Shown here in pieces: positions 25,254 to 33,737 of a stretch of DNA of 64,000 nt. The notes beneath the pieces are model-generated. The model saw nothing but the letters and a program-made list of their open reading frames with translations, did not search any database and had not been told where the DNA came from. The DNA is taken from NCBI GenBank assembly GCA_965220615.1, contig CBDCQL010000002.1, positions 248,001 to 312,000 of the forward strand. The letters are read 5' to 3'. The first letter of the stretch is position 1; each line of letters opens with the position of its first letter. A program made the position numbers and the translations under genes. This DNA is from JAGWBD01 sp965220615 (GTDB lineage Bacteria > Chloroflexota > Anaerolineae > Aggregatilineales > Phototrophicaceae).

Positions 25254-26330
25254 TCAGTCGCACCGCGCCAGCAGGTAAATGCGTGGGTGCAGGCCGCCCT
25301 GAAAGACCCTGACCTCCTGCTGCAAGGTCCAGAGATCCGCGCAGTCGCGCAGAACGCGTTCCATCAAACGAATTTCGTGCGTGATGAAGACGGCGCGCGC
25401 GCCTGGCGCCGCCACGCGGGCGGCCTCGGCCAGCACGAGGGGATAGAGGGTCAGGTTGCTTTCGTGCGAACCCAGCAACTGGCCCCAGGGCAGGTCGGCG
25501 CAGAGAACGTCGATACTGGCGTCCGGCAATTCAAGCCGGGTCGCATCCATCGAAAAGAGCTGCGCCAGCTCTGCCGCGCCGGCGGCGCGCAGGTTGTCCG
25601 TGGCGCAATGCAGCGCGTGGGGGTCCGTATCGCAGCCCGCCGCGGCCAGCAGTGGCGCGCGCAACAGGCGCTCGACGAGCAGGGTGCCGCTGCCGCACAT
25701 CGGGTTGAAGAAGCGGTCTTCGGGCTGCGGGTGGGTCAATTCGATCATGGCGGCGGCGATGGTGGCGTTGAGCGCGCCGGGCAGGTTGCGTACGCGCCAG
25801 GCCCGCGCGGACAGGGGCCGCGGCGTCAGGCGGGTCAGCAATTCCCAGCCACCCTTGTGCAGGTCCGCCTTGCGGATGCGCAGCAGCAGGTCGCCCTCGC
25901 GCTCGTCGTAAACCAGATTAGTCTGGCTCGCGATGGCTTCCCGCAGGCGTTGCATCACCGGCGAATCGCGCCCGGCGGCGCTGATGCGAAAGCTGTGGAA
26001 GCTGCCCGATTCGTGCAGACTGCGCACGCTGTCGATTTGTCGCAGCAATTTCGTCTGATGCTGGTGGCCCAGAAACGCCGCCGGCCGCGGGATGCCGAAG
26101 TGCTGCACCAGATTGATGGCATTGCTCTTGCCGACCGTGCCCAACGCCGCCAGGTCCCCGTGAAAGAGGAATGGAAGTTCATCGGGACGCGCCTTGCGCA
26201 GCAAACGGGCGTCGGAGCCGAAGCGCGTGCGCAACTCGCTGGCGGCCTGCTCCTTCAGGCCGGCGACGACCTCGGCCTCGCAGAGCTGTTGTGGCCGCGC
26301 CGACGCCGCCCGTCGACGTGGGGGACTCAT
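25254..26330 (-). CDS. THUMP-domain RNA N2-guanine methyltransferase
   Basis: Class I SAM-dependent methyltransferase of the RlmKL/TrmN (UPF0020) type, about 358 residues. The N-terminal segment CEAEVVAGLKEQAASELRTRF resembles the ferredoxin-like and THUMP region; the catalytic part has NPMCGSGTLLVE (SAM binding) and ADLPWG (the N/D-PP-like catalytic motif IV). Substrate is tRNA or 23S rRNA; which one cannot be told. The start is uncertain: an ATG at 26330 gives a normal N terminus, while another at 26408 adds 26 basic residues and would overlap the promoter of the divergent kinase gene. Confidence 0.82.
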   Translation of the reverse strand: MSPPRRRAASARPQQLCEAEVVAGLKEQAASELRTRFGSDARLLRKARPDELPFLFHGDLAALGTVGKSNAINLVQHFGIPRPAAFLGHQHQTKLLRQIDSVRSLHESGSFHSFRISAAGRDSPVMQRLREAIASQTNLVYDEREGDLLLRIRKADLHKGGWELLTRLTPRPLSARAWRVRNLPGALNATIAAAMIELTHPQPEDRFFNPMCGSGTLLVERLLRAPLLAAAGCDTDPHALHCATDNLRAAGAAELAQLFSMDATRLELPDASIDVLCADLPWGQLLGSHESNLTLYPLVLAEAARVAAPGARAVFITHEIRLMERVLRDCADLWTLQQEVRVFQGGLHPRIYLLARCD

Positions 26331-26416
26331 CGGTTTGGCGGTACGTGGCGAGAGCCGGGCAAGACGTTTTCTCCCACAACTGATTCCGGGCGCAAGGGCA
26401 TCATGCATTCCGGTGG

Positions 26417-26445
26417 CTGACAGCGCAATACCGACCCGCTATGCT
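26417..26445 (+). promoter_or_regulatory. Promoter for a leaderless mRNA
   Basis: CTGACA (26417-26422) and TATGCT (26440-26445) are 17 bases apart. The predicted transcription start falls at about 26452, exactly the GTG start of the downstream gene, leaving no untranslated leader. No Shine-Dalgarno sequence is seen. Confidence 0.6.
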
Positions 26446-26451
26446 GGAAAC

Positions 26452-27465
26452 GTGTGCGCCGTCCTGGATCATGAGTCGAGTCTCGCTGCGCTGGAAGCCG
26501 CCGCGCCCGAAATCGCCGCGGCTTTCGGAATTGTCCCGTGTGCCGTCCGGCGCCTGCCCTCCCTGACCCGCGCCGTATTCGCCCTGGAGACCGGGGAGGG
26601 ACGCTATGTGTTGCGGGTACACACTGGCGACGCGCGCGTCGATGAGCTGGACTCTCTGCTGACCTGGCTGGAGGCGCTGGCTGCCGCCGGATTCCCGGTA
26701 CCGCGCCCCCGCAGCACGCTGCAGGGCGAATGGCTGGTTGCGCTGACTCTGGACGGGCTGCCGGGTGTGCAACGCTGCAGTCTGCTGACCTGGCTGGACG
26801 GGACGGCGCTGACGCCGGAGGAAATGACGCCCGATCACGCCCGGGCCATGGGCGACCTGTTGGCGCGCCTGCACGACTTCGCCACGCGCTGGCCAGAGCC
26901 GGCCGGCTTTGCGCGGCCGCGTCTGGATGCCGGGGGGCTGTTTGGCGAACGCTCGCCCTATGCCTCCGACGCAAGCGAGGCGTTTTTCTCCCCCGAATTG
27001 CGCGAAGCGATGCATGCGGTGGAGCTTCGCACCCGCGCCCTCTTGCATCAAATCCGGGATGTGCCGGATGCATGGGGGCTGATTCACGGCGACCTGATTG
27101 CGAAGAACTGTCTCTTCGGCGATGATGGAGCCCGCGCGCTGGACTTTGACAACTGCGCCCAGGGTTGTTTTCTGTACGATCTGGCGCCGGCGACCCTGCA
27201 ATTCAGCGCCCTGCCTGCCGCCGAGGCGCTGGCGCAGGCGCTCTGGGCGGGCTATACAGCTCGCAGGTCGCTGTCTCCGGCGCGGCCGGCTGACCTGGAA
27301 ACGCTGGTCGCCGCGCGTTTGGTGGCCTCTTGTCGCTGGCTGGTGGCCAACCGTCAGGCGCCGGCGCTGCGTGGCCGGACGGAGGACCTGTTGGAGCAGC
27401 GCACCGTGACCCTGCGCGACTACCTGGCGACAGGTCGGGTGCGCCGTCGTTCGGAGATGTTGTGA
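26452..27465 (+). CDS. Aminoglycoside-phosphotransferase-fold kinase
   Basis: APH/choline-kinase-fold protein of 337 residues. The Brenner-type motif is IHGDLIAKNCLF (catalytic Asp and metal Asn), followed by LDFDNCAQGCFLYDLA. The N-terminal lobe has RYVLRVHT with the ATP-binding Arg/Lys position. Related enzymes include homoserine kinase II and antibiotic kinases; the substrate here is unknown and resistance should not be assumed. GTG 26452 is chosen because the promoter hexamers occupy the frame just upstream, which rules out GTG 26413. Confidence 0.78.
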   Translation: MCAVLDHESSLAALEAAAPEIAAAFGIVPCAVRRLPSLTRAVFALETGEGRYVLRVHTGDARVDELDSLLTWLEALAAAGFPVPRPRSTLQGEWLVALTLDGLPGVQRCSLLTWLDGTALTPEEMTPDHARAMGDLLARLHDFATRWPEPAGFARPRLDAGGLFGERSPYASDASEAFFSPELREAMHAVELRTRALLHQIRDVPDAWGLIHGDLIAKNCLFGDDGARALDFDNCAQGCFLYDLAPATLQFSALPAAEALAQALWAGYTARRSLSPARPADLETLVAARLVASCRWLVANRQAPALRGRTEDLLEQRTVTLRDYLATGRVRRRSEML

Positions 27466-27496
27466 GGGCAAGGGACGGGACAAAAGGAGCGAGACG

Positions 27497-28792
27497 ATGA
27501 ACGCGCTGACGGAACACATTCAGCGGACCGTGCTGGTCGACACGCACGAACACATGCAGCCGGAGCAGCGCTACGTCGACGAGGGGCCGGACGTACTCGT
27601 CGACCTGTTTGGCAACTACGTGGCCGCGGACCTGATCTCCGCCGGCGCCACGCAGCGAGCCGTCGATGTCTTGCTCGACGGCAGCAATGCGGATATTGAG
27701 CAGCGCTGGGCGGGCGTTCGTGAGGCCTGGCAACACTGCCGCTATACGGGCTATGGCGAGGCAACGCGCAGTGTCGCGCGCGAAGTCTACGGCATGGACG
27801 AGATCAGCGTGGCGGGCATTGAGGCTGCGGCAGAAATGAACCGGCAACTGCGACAGCCGGGCGAGCGTCTGCGCATTTTGCGTGAGCGCGGGCGGCTCGA
27901 CCACATCCAGACCGACGACATGCAGTGGTACTGTGCGCCGGATGCATCCGGGTCCGACTTTTTCCTTTACGACTTTTCGCTGCGCGATTTCGCCGTGGGC
28001 GTGTTTGACTCGGGTGCACTGCAGAAAGAAACGGGCATCGAGGTCCGTGACCTGGACAGCCTGGATGCCGGCCTGCAAGCGCTATACGAAAAATATGGCC
28101 CGCTGGCGATCGCGGTTAAGACGCAGCACGCCTACGACCGCACGCTGCTCTGGCGCAAACGCAGTGGCGATGAGGTGGCCCCGGTGCTGGCCAAACACCT
28201 GCGCGGCGAGGAACTGGACGTGGCCGAAAAGCTCTGCCTGGGCGACTGGTGCCTGGACCGCGGCGCATCGCTGGCGGCGGAATACAATCTCCCGCTCAAG
28301 ATCCACACCGGCTACTACGCCGGCAACAACCGCATGCCCGTGGAATTCATCCGGCCGGGCAACCTGTGTGCCTTGCTGGCCGAACACCTCGACACACGTT
28401 TTGTGCTGATGCACAGTGGCTGGCCCTACGACGCCGAACTGGCGGCCCTGGCCAAGCACTACGCCAACGTTTGGGTGGACATGTGCTGGGCCTGGAGCAT
28501 CGATCCGCACAGCAACGTCGACTTTCTGCGGCGCATGATCCACAGCGTGCCGCTGAACAAGATATTCGCATTTGGCGGCGATACGGCCTGGCCAAACATG
28601 GCTGTTGCCTATGCACAACAGGCGCGGCGCGGCCTGGCCCGGGCCCTGCAGGCCGAGGTGGATGGTGGCACGTTTGACGAAGGCGAAGCGATGTCGCTGG
28701 CCACGCAACTGATGAACGGCAATCAGTACGCCTGTTTCGACATGGCGGGCCGCCGCGCCACCATTCAGGCGGCGTTGGCGGCGGAAGGGTAG
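27497..28792 (+). CDS. Amidohydrolase-superfamily protein
   Basis: 431-residue TIM-barrel amidohydrolase. VDTHEHMQPE near residue 15 provides the first-strand H-x-H metal pair, LKIHTGYY and VLMHSGWPY supply later histidines, and FGGDTAW the final aspartate. It resembles the amidohydrolase-2 and uronate-isomerase-like group, which contains decarboxylases, lactonases and isomerases; the reaction is not predictable. An AAAGGAG site precedes the ATG. It is downstream of the kinase gene by 31 bases and may be co-transcribed. Confidence 0.75.
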   Translation: MNALTEHIQRTVLVDTHEHMQPEQRYVDEGPDVLVDLFGNYVAADLISAGATQRAVDVLLDGSNADIEQRWAGVREAWQHCRYTGYGEATRSVAREVYGMDEISVAGIEAAAEMNRQLRQPGERLRILRERGRLDHIQTDDMQWYCAPDASGSDFFLYDFSLRDFAVGVFDSGALQKETGIEVRDLDSLDAGLQALYEKYGPLAIAVKTQHAYDRTLLWRKRSGDEVAPVLAKHLRGEELDVAEKLCLGDWCLDRGASLAAEYNLPLKIHTGYYAGNNRMPVEFIRPGNLCALLAEHLDTRFVLMHSGWPYDAELAALAKHYANVWVDMCWAWSIDPHSNVDFLRRMIHSVPLNKIFAFGGDTAWPNMAVAYAQQARRGLARALQAEVDGGTFDEGEAMSLATQLMNGNQYACFDMAGRRATIQAALAAEG

Positions 28793-28844
28793 GGCGGGTG
28801 TCCCGCTCGCGCTGCCCCAGGAAAGCCATGTTGTTGCTGCAAGC

Positions 28845-28870
28845 AAAATCCCGCACCGGAAGTGCGGGAT
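28845..28870 (-). terminator. Intrinsic terminator of tRNA-Pro
   Basis: On the minus strand ATCCCGCAC pairs with GTGCGGGAT (nine pairs, five-base loop), followed by a run of T. It starts six bases beyond the 3' end of the tRNA gene. On the plus strand no T-run follows, so it does not serve the amidohydrolase gene well. Confidence 0.82.
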
Positions 28871-28875
28871 GCCTG

Positions 28876-28949
28876 TCGGGGCGACGGGATTTGAACCCAT
28901 GACCTCACCGACCCGAACGGTGCGCGCTACCGGGCTGCGCCACGCCCCG
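28876..28949 (-). tRNA. tRNA-Pro (anticodon CGG)
   Basis: A full cloverleaf can be folded on the minus strand: acceptor CGGGGCG with CGCCCCG, D-arm with AGCCCGGTA loop, anticodon stem CACCG/CGGTG around loop TTCGGGT, variable AGGTC, and T-arm ATGGG/CCCGT with loop TTCAAAT. The C1-G72 pair is typical of bacterial tRNA-Pro. The discriminator is A; CCA is not encoded and must be added after transcription. A promoter and terminator flank it closely, so it is a single-gene unit. Confidence 0.95.
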
Positions 28950-28958
28950 AACGTCCCG

Positions 28959-28987
28959 AGTGTAGCGACAATTGGCGCGAAGGGCAA
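28959..28987 (-). promoter_or_regulatory. Promoter of tRNA-Pro
   Basis: On the minus strand TTGCCC (28987-28982) and TACACT (28964-28959) are 17 bases apart. The predicted start lies about three bases before the mature tRNA 5' end. Confidence 0.6.
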
Positions 28988-29593
28988 GTGTCGCCTGTGA
29001 CGTCAAGGCGTGCCACGTTGAGCGGACGTCTGCGCCTGCTGGCGGCCGGGCCGCTGGCGCGCGTCGGGCTGGCCCTGCATCGTCTGGGAGTTTCGGCGGA
29101 CGCCGTCACGCTCGCCGGTTTTGCGCTGACGCTGCTGGCGGCCCTGTACATCGCCCGCGGACACCTGCAGGGTGGCGGTCTGCTGTTACTCATCAGCCTG
29201 CCGCTGGACGCGCTGGACGGCGCGGTCGCGCGGGCCGCCAGGCGCGACAGTCGCTTCGGCGACGTGCTCGATTCCACCTTGGACCGCTACGCCGACGCTG
29301 CAATGTTCGCAGCGCTGGTGTATTATTTCGCCAGTCTGGGGCAGATCGATCATCTGGCGTTGGCCCTGCTGGCGCTGGTTGGCAGCTACGGCGTCAGTTA
29401 CGTGCGCGCCCGGGCCGGTGAGGCCGGCATTGAACTGCGGGAAGGCTTGTTTACGCGCCTGGAGCGCGTCCTTGTCCTGCTGCTGGCCCTGCTGATTCCC
29501 GGGCTCCTTGTGCCGGGGCTGTGGCTGCTGGCTTTGGGGTGCAACCTGACCGCGCTGCATCGCCTGTGGCTGGTCTACCGACGGGAACCTTGA
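28988..29593 (+). CDS. CDP-alcohol phosphatidyltransferase family protein
   Basis: Membrane enzyme of about 201 residues that joins a CDP-linked lipid or alcohol to an alcohol acceptor, as in PgsA or archaetidylinositol-phosphate synthases. The signature D-x2-DG-x2-AR-x8-G-x3-D-x3-D is complete (DALDGAVARAARRDSRFGD and onward). Several hydrophobic segments are seen. The start is GTG 28988, or GTG 28997 three codons on. It lies 12 bases before lgt and may share its transcript. The acceptor alcohol is unknown. Confidence 0.85.
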   Translation: MSPVTSRRATLSGRLRLLAAGPLARVGLALHRLGVSADAVTLAGFALTLLAALYIARGHLQGGGLLLLISLPLDALDGAVARAARRDSRFGDVLDSTLDRYADAAMFAALVYYFASLGQIDHLALALLALVGSYGVSYVRARAGEAGIELREGLFTRLERVLVLLLALLIPGLLVPGLWLLALGCNLTALHRLWLVYRREP

Positions 29594-29605
29594 GGGAGAA
29601 GGCAG

Positions 29606-30613
29606 ATGGAATTCGAGCGAGAGCTGATCGTCCTGTTTGACCGCGTTCAGCTGCGCTATTACGGCATCATTCTGGTTGTGGCCATGCTGGTGGCGGCCAA
29701 CGTGGCGGCGCGCCTGGCCCGTCGCAGCGGCCATGACCCGGAACACATTTGGGGCGCGTTGACCTGGGGCATCATCCCGGCCATCGCAGGCGCACGTCTG
29801 TGGTTCGTCTTCTTCCCGCCGGCGGCGCTGGTGGATGAGGGCATCACGACGATCTGGATGTTGCAGAATTTCTTCGACATGCAGCAGGGCGCCATCGCCA
29901 TCTGGAGCGGCGGCCTGGGCATCTTCGGCGCCGTGGGTGGCGGACTGCTGGGCGTGCTGGTCTACCTGCGTCGCAATGACCTGATGCCCGGCCCCTGGCT
30001 GGACATCGCCGCGGTGGCGCTGCCGGTGGGGCAGGCGATCGGCCGCTGGGCCAACTTCGTTAACCAGGAGCTCTACGGCACGCCCACCGATCTGCCCTGG
30101 GGCATCACCATCGACGCCTCCAGCCGGGTCGCGCCCTATCGCAGCCTGGTCGAATACCCGCTGGATACCGGCTTTCATCCGCTTTTCCTCTATGAATCGC
30201 TCTGGAGCCTGCTGGGCTTTCTGGTCCTGCTCAATCTTCACCGGCGCTGGCAGCGGCGGTTGCCGGGCGATATCTTCATCGTTTACGTGGCCTTCTATTG
30301 CGCCGGTCGCTTCCTGCTGGAGTTCATTCGCGTCGAGGTCGTGCTGATCAACACGCTCAACGTCAACCAGACGATCGTGGGCCTGTTGTTCCTGCTTGCC
30401 ATCGCCCTGCTCCTCTACCGCCGGCGCGGTGGCGAGGAGGCCTTTGCGGCGCGTCTGGCGCTGGCCGGGGAGCGGGAACGGGCGTCGCTTCGCGCCGAAG
30501 AGGAAATGATTGCGGCTCGCGAGGCCGCCGCCGAGCGTCGCCGGGCGCAGCAGCAACCCCTGCACAAGGCGATCCGGTCGCGCATTGATAAACTGCGCCG
30601 CCGCAATGACTGA
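29606..30613 (+). CDS. lgt: Prolipoprotein diacylglyceryl transferase
   Basis: Transfers diacylglycerol from phosphatidylglycerol to the lipobox cysteine of prolipoproteins; cytoplasmic membrane, about seven hydrophobic segments, 335 residues. LRYYGI, the signature GRWANFVNQELYG and FHPLFLYESLW are visible. In the usual G-G-x-x-I-H-G-G segment this protein has GGLGIFGAVGGG, so the histidine that is essential in Escherichia coli Lgt is phenylalanine. The last 60 residues form a highly charged tail, probably a cytoplasmic helix. It overlaps the DinB-fold gene by eight bases. Confidence 0.9.
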   Translation: MEFERELIVLFDRVQLRYYGIILVVAMLVAANVAARLARRSGHDPEHIWGALTWGIIPAIAGARLWFVFFPPAALVDEGITTIWMLQNFFDMQQGAIAIWSGGLGIFGAVGGGLLGVLVYLRRNDLMPGPWLDIAAVALPVGQAIGRWANFVNQELYGTPTDLPWGITIDASSRVAPYRSLVEYPLDTGFHPLFLYESLWSLLGFLVLLNLHRRWQRRLPGDIFIVYVAFYCAGRFLLEFIRVEVVLINTLNVNQTIVGLLFLLAIALLLYRRRGGEEAFAARLALAGERERASLRAEEEMIAAREAAAERRRAQQQPLHKAIRSRIDKLRRRND

Positions 30614-31118
30614 ATCGCTTTCTCTCGGCCAGCTGGCGGCCCAGGCGGAGAGCATTCGACAACTCTGCGCGGGCGTCGATGAGTCGCAGGCCTGCTGGCG
30701 ATCGGACGCGGACTCCTGGTCGATGCTGGAGGTGATAAACCATCTGGCCGATGAGGAAAGCTCGGACTTCCGCGTGAGACTGGACTGCATCCTGCACCAC
30801 CCGGACGACCCCTGGCCGCCCATTGATCCGGCCGGTTGGGTGCTGCAGCGCCGCTACAACCAGCGCGACCTGGGGGAGTCGTTGCAGCGTTTCAGCGCGG
30901 CGCGTCAGGAGTCGCTGGAGTGGTTGCGCTCGCTTGGCGACCCAGACCTGAACGTGTCGGCCCCGGCGCCCTGGGGCGGCCGGATTAGCGCCGGTGACAT
31001 GCTCGCCGCCTGGTTGGCCCACGACCTCCTGCACCTGCGTCAGCTGGTCGAATTGCACTACGCCTGGACGGCGCGGCACATGCAACCCTGGAGCGTCGCC
31101 TACGCCGGTGACTGGTAA
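30606..31118 (+). CDS. DinB-fold putative metalloprotein
   Basis: 170-residue four-helix DinB/YfiT-like protein. The three candidate metal histidines are in EVINHLADEE and AWLAHDLLHLRQL. Members are thiol-dependent transferases or hydrolases of unclear role. ATG 30606 overlaps the lgt stop region, suggesting coupling. The stop codon of this gene (TAA 31116-31118) is part of the extended -10 element proposed for lon. Confidence 0.8.
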   Translation: MTESLSLGQLAAQAESIRQLCAGVDESQACWRSDADSWSMLEVINHLADEESSDFRVRLDCILHHPDDPWPPIDPAGWVLQRRYNQRDLGESLQRFSAARQESLEWLRSLGDPDLNVSAPAPWGGRISAGDMLAAWLAHDLLHLRQLVELHYAWTARHMQPWSVAYAGDW

Positions 31119-31138
31119 AATGTCGGCTATGGACATTT
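31113..31138 (+). promoter_or_regulatory. lon promoter overlapped by an inverted repeat
   Basis: An extended -10 (TGG then TAAAAT, 31116-31121) overlaps a perfect inverted repeat, AAATGTC (31118-31124) and GACATTT (31132-31138), with a seven-base spacer. The predicted start near 31128 lies inside the repeat, the usual site for a repressor. No good -35 is seen. The leader to the lon ATG would be about 110 bases. No match to CIRCE or the HspR box was found by eye. Confidence 0.5.
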
Positions 31139-31238
31139 GCAGGGTGGGCGTGGATTCCAACGCGACGTTAACTCCCCTGTGCCACAATGTTCAGGTACCC
31201 TGCAACCGGGTCATCCCGCCGGAAACCTGGACAACACC

Positions 31239-33737
31239 ATGAGCGACTCCGTCGCGGATCACGAAGAAGCGGTAGAAGTTAGCGAAAATGCGGTCGTCAA
31301 CGGCGCGGAACCGGCTGTCGGTGGCGACGAGGACGAGGGCGCGCCGCAGCCACTGGAACTGCCGGTGTTGCCGCTGCGCGGCCTGGTCGTCTACCCGCAG
31401 ACGGCAGTCCCGCTGACCGTCGGCCAGCCCCGCAGCATGAAACTGGTGGATGACGCGGTCAATGGCGATCGGGTTATTTGCCTCGTCGCGTCCAAGGACC
31501 CCGACAACGAGACACCGGGCCCGGACGAAGTCTTCCGCGTCGGAACGCGCGCGTCGATCCACCGTCTGTCGCGCTCGCCGGACGGCACCCTGCGCCTTTT
31601 GGTTCAGGGGTTAACACGCCTGCGCATCGACGGCTTCGTGGAGCATGAGCCCTGGCTGAAGGCCAGCGTCAGCGAGATCCCGGAGGACACCGGGGCGGAA
31701 GAACTGGATATTGAAGCCCTGACGCGCAACGTAGTCGATCAGTTCACGCGCATGGCCGAGATGGTACCCAGCATTCCTGGCGAACTCATTTCTTCCGCGC
31801 TGAATATGGAAGACCCGCTGCAACTGGTCTACGCCATCGCCACCTACGTGCGCATTGAACTGGGCGAGGCGCAGAACTTGCTGGAGATCGACTCGCTGGA
31901 AAGCAAGCTGCGCCATTTGATGGCCCTGCTGGGCAAGGAACTGGAGGTGCTGGAGCTGGGCCGCAAGATCCAGACCGAAGCGCAATCCGGTATGGAAAAG
32001 GTGCAGCGCGAGTACTTCCTGCGCGAACAGTTGAAGGCCATCCAGAAGGAGTTGGGCGAAAGCGACGAGCAGACGGCGGAAATCGAGGAGTTCCGCAAGC
32101 GCATCGTGGAAGCCGGCATGACGGAGGAGGCGCAGAAGGAAGGACTGCGCGAACTGGAGCGCCTGTCGCGACTGCCGACCGCCGCCGCCGAGTACGGCGT
32201 CATCCGCACCTGGCTGGACTGGTTGACCAGCCTGCCCTGGTCGAAGCGCAGCGAGGACAAACTGGACATCGGCCACGCCCGCAGTGTGCTGGATGAAGAC
32301 CACTACGGCCTGAAGGACATCAAGGAGCGCATCCTCGAATACCTGGCCGTGCGCAAGCTGCGCGCCGAACGCGCCGAAGAACAGGAGCCGCAAGATGAAC
32401 CGGCCGACCGCATCCGGCGCGACCGCAAGGGCGCCATCCTGGCCTTCGTCGGGCCGCCGGGAGTCGGCAAGACCTCGCTGGGCGCTTCCATCGCGCGCGC
32501 CATGGGACGAGAATTTGTGCGCATGAGCCTGGGCGGCGTGCGCGACGAAGCCGAGATTCGCGGCTTCCGCCGCACCTATGTCGGCGCCATGCCCGGCCGC
32601 CTGATCCAGACCCTGCGCCGCGTCGAGTCCATCAACCCGGTCATCATGATGGACGAGGTCGATAAACTGGGGCGCGACTTTCGGGGCGACCCGGCCAGCG
32701 CCTTGCTGGAAGTGCTCGACCCTGAGCAGAACTTTGAGTTTCGGGATCACTATCTGGACGTGGCGCTGGACCTCAGCGAGGTGTTGTTCATCACCACGGC
32801 CAACGAACTGGAGCCGATTCCCGGGCCGCTACGGGACCGCATGGAGATCATTCAACTCAGCGGTTACACCGAACTGGAGAAACAGGAGATCGCGAAGCGC
32901 TATCTCGTGCCCCGGCAGATGCGCGAGAACGGCCTGCGCCCTTCCGAGATCGCCTTCGACGACGAGGCCCTGCAGCTGCTGATCCGGGACTACACGCGCG
33001 AGGCCGGCGTTCGCAGCCTGGAGCGGGAAATTGGACGCGCGGCGCGCAAGGTGGTCACCCGCATCGCCGAGGGCGAAGAGGACGGCATGGAGATCGACGT
33101 GGAGTTGCTGCGCGACCTTTTGGGCAAGCCGCGCCACGGCTGGCGCGAAGAGATCGCCGGGCGCACCGACCGCCCGGGCGTGGCGACCGGTCTGGCCTGG
33201 ACGCCGGTGGGCGGCGAGGTGCTCTTCGTTGAGGCGGCGCGCATGGCCGGCAGCAAAGGCTTTCAGTACACGGGCCAGCTGGGCGAGGTCATGCAGGAGA
33301 GCGCGCTGACGGCGCTCAGTTACGTCCGCTCGCAGGCGGAGGCGCTGGAAATCGATCCGGCCCTCTTCGACAACAATGACATCCACCTGCACGTGCCGGC
33401 GGGCGCGGTGCGCAAGGACGGCCCTTCCGCCGGCGTGACGATGGCCGTGGCCCTGGCCTCCCTGCTGACCGGCCGCCCGGTTCGCAGCGACGTGGCCATG
33501 ACCGGCGAAATCACGTTGCGAGGCCAGGTGCTGCCGGTGGGCGGCATCAAGGACAAGGTGCTGGCCGCGCACCGTCTTGGCGTTGGCACAGTGGTCATCC
33601 CGCACAAGAACGAAAACGACCTGGACGACCTGCCGGGCGAAGTGCGCGATTCGCTGGATTTTGTGCTGGCGGAGCGGGTCGACGACGTGCTGGGGGCCTC
33701 GCTGGGGGAAACTCTTGGCGAAACGATAGTGGACTAG
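31239..33737 (+). CDS. lon: ATP-dependent protease Lon
   Basis: Cytosolic AAA+ serine protease that degrades misfolded and regulatory proteins; 832 residues. An N-terminal substrate domain (LPVLPLRGLVVYP) is followed by Walker A GPPGVGKTSLG, Walker B MMDEVDKL, and the proteolytic domain with catalytic Ser in KDGPSAGVTMA and Lys in GGIKDKVLAAHRLG. The first 35 residues are acidic and less conserved. ATG 31239 gives the normal N terminus. Its stop TAG shares CTAG with the stop of the convergent restriction gene. Confidence 0.97.
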   Translation: MSDSVADHEEAVEVSENAVVNGAEPAVGGDEDEGAPQPLELPVLPLRGLVVYPQTAVPLTVGQPRSMKLVDDAVNGDRVICLVASKDPDNETPGPDEVFRVGTRASIHRLSRSPDGTLRLLVQGLTRLRIDGFVEHEPWLKASVSEIPEDTGAEELDIEALTRNVVDQFTRMAEMVPSIPGELISSALNMEDPLQLVYAIATYVRIELGEAQNLLEIDSLESKLRHLMALLGKELEVLELGRKIQTEAQSGMEKVQREYFLREQLKAIQKELGESDEQTAEIEEFRKRIVEAGMTEEAQKEGLRELERLSRLPTAAAEYGVIRTWLDWLTSLPWSKRSEDKLDIGHARSVLDEDHYGLKDIKERILEYLAVRKLRAERAEEQEPQDEPADRIRRDRKGAILAFVGPPGVGKTSLGASIARAMGREFVRMSLGGVRDEAEIRGFRRTYVGAMPGRLIQTLRRVESINPVIMMDEVDKLGRDFRGDPASALLEVLDPEQNFEFRDHYLDVALDLSEVLFITTANELEPIPGPLRDRMEIIQLSGYTELEKQEIAKRYLVPRQMRENGLRPSEIAFDDEALQLLIRDYTREAGVRSLEREIGRAARKVVTRIAEGEEDGMEIDVELLRDLLGKPRHGWREEIAGRTDRPGVATGLAWTPVGGEVLFVEAARMAGSKGFQYTGQLGEVMQESALTALSYVRSQAEALEIDPALFDNNDIHLHVPAGAVRKDGPSAGVTMAVALASLLTGRPVRSDVAMTGEITLRGQVLPVGGIKDKVLAAHRLGVGTVVIPHKNENDLDDLPGEVRDSLDFVLAERVDDVLGASLGETLGETIVD

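Noticed and set aside
23734..25263. 509-codon open frame opposite mazG
   Set aside because: Fully antisense to a well-supported enzyme, with no domain or ribosome binding site.
26452..27465. Aminoglycoside resistance gene
   Set aside because: The APH fold is shared by many metabolic kinases, and nothing in sequence or neighbours points to antibiotics.
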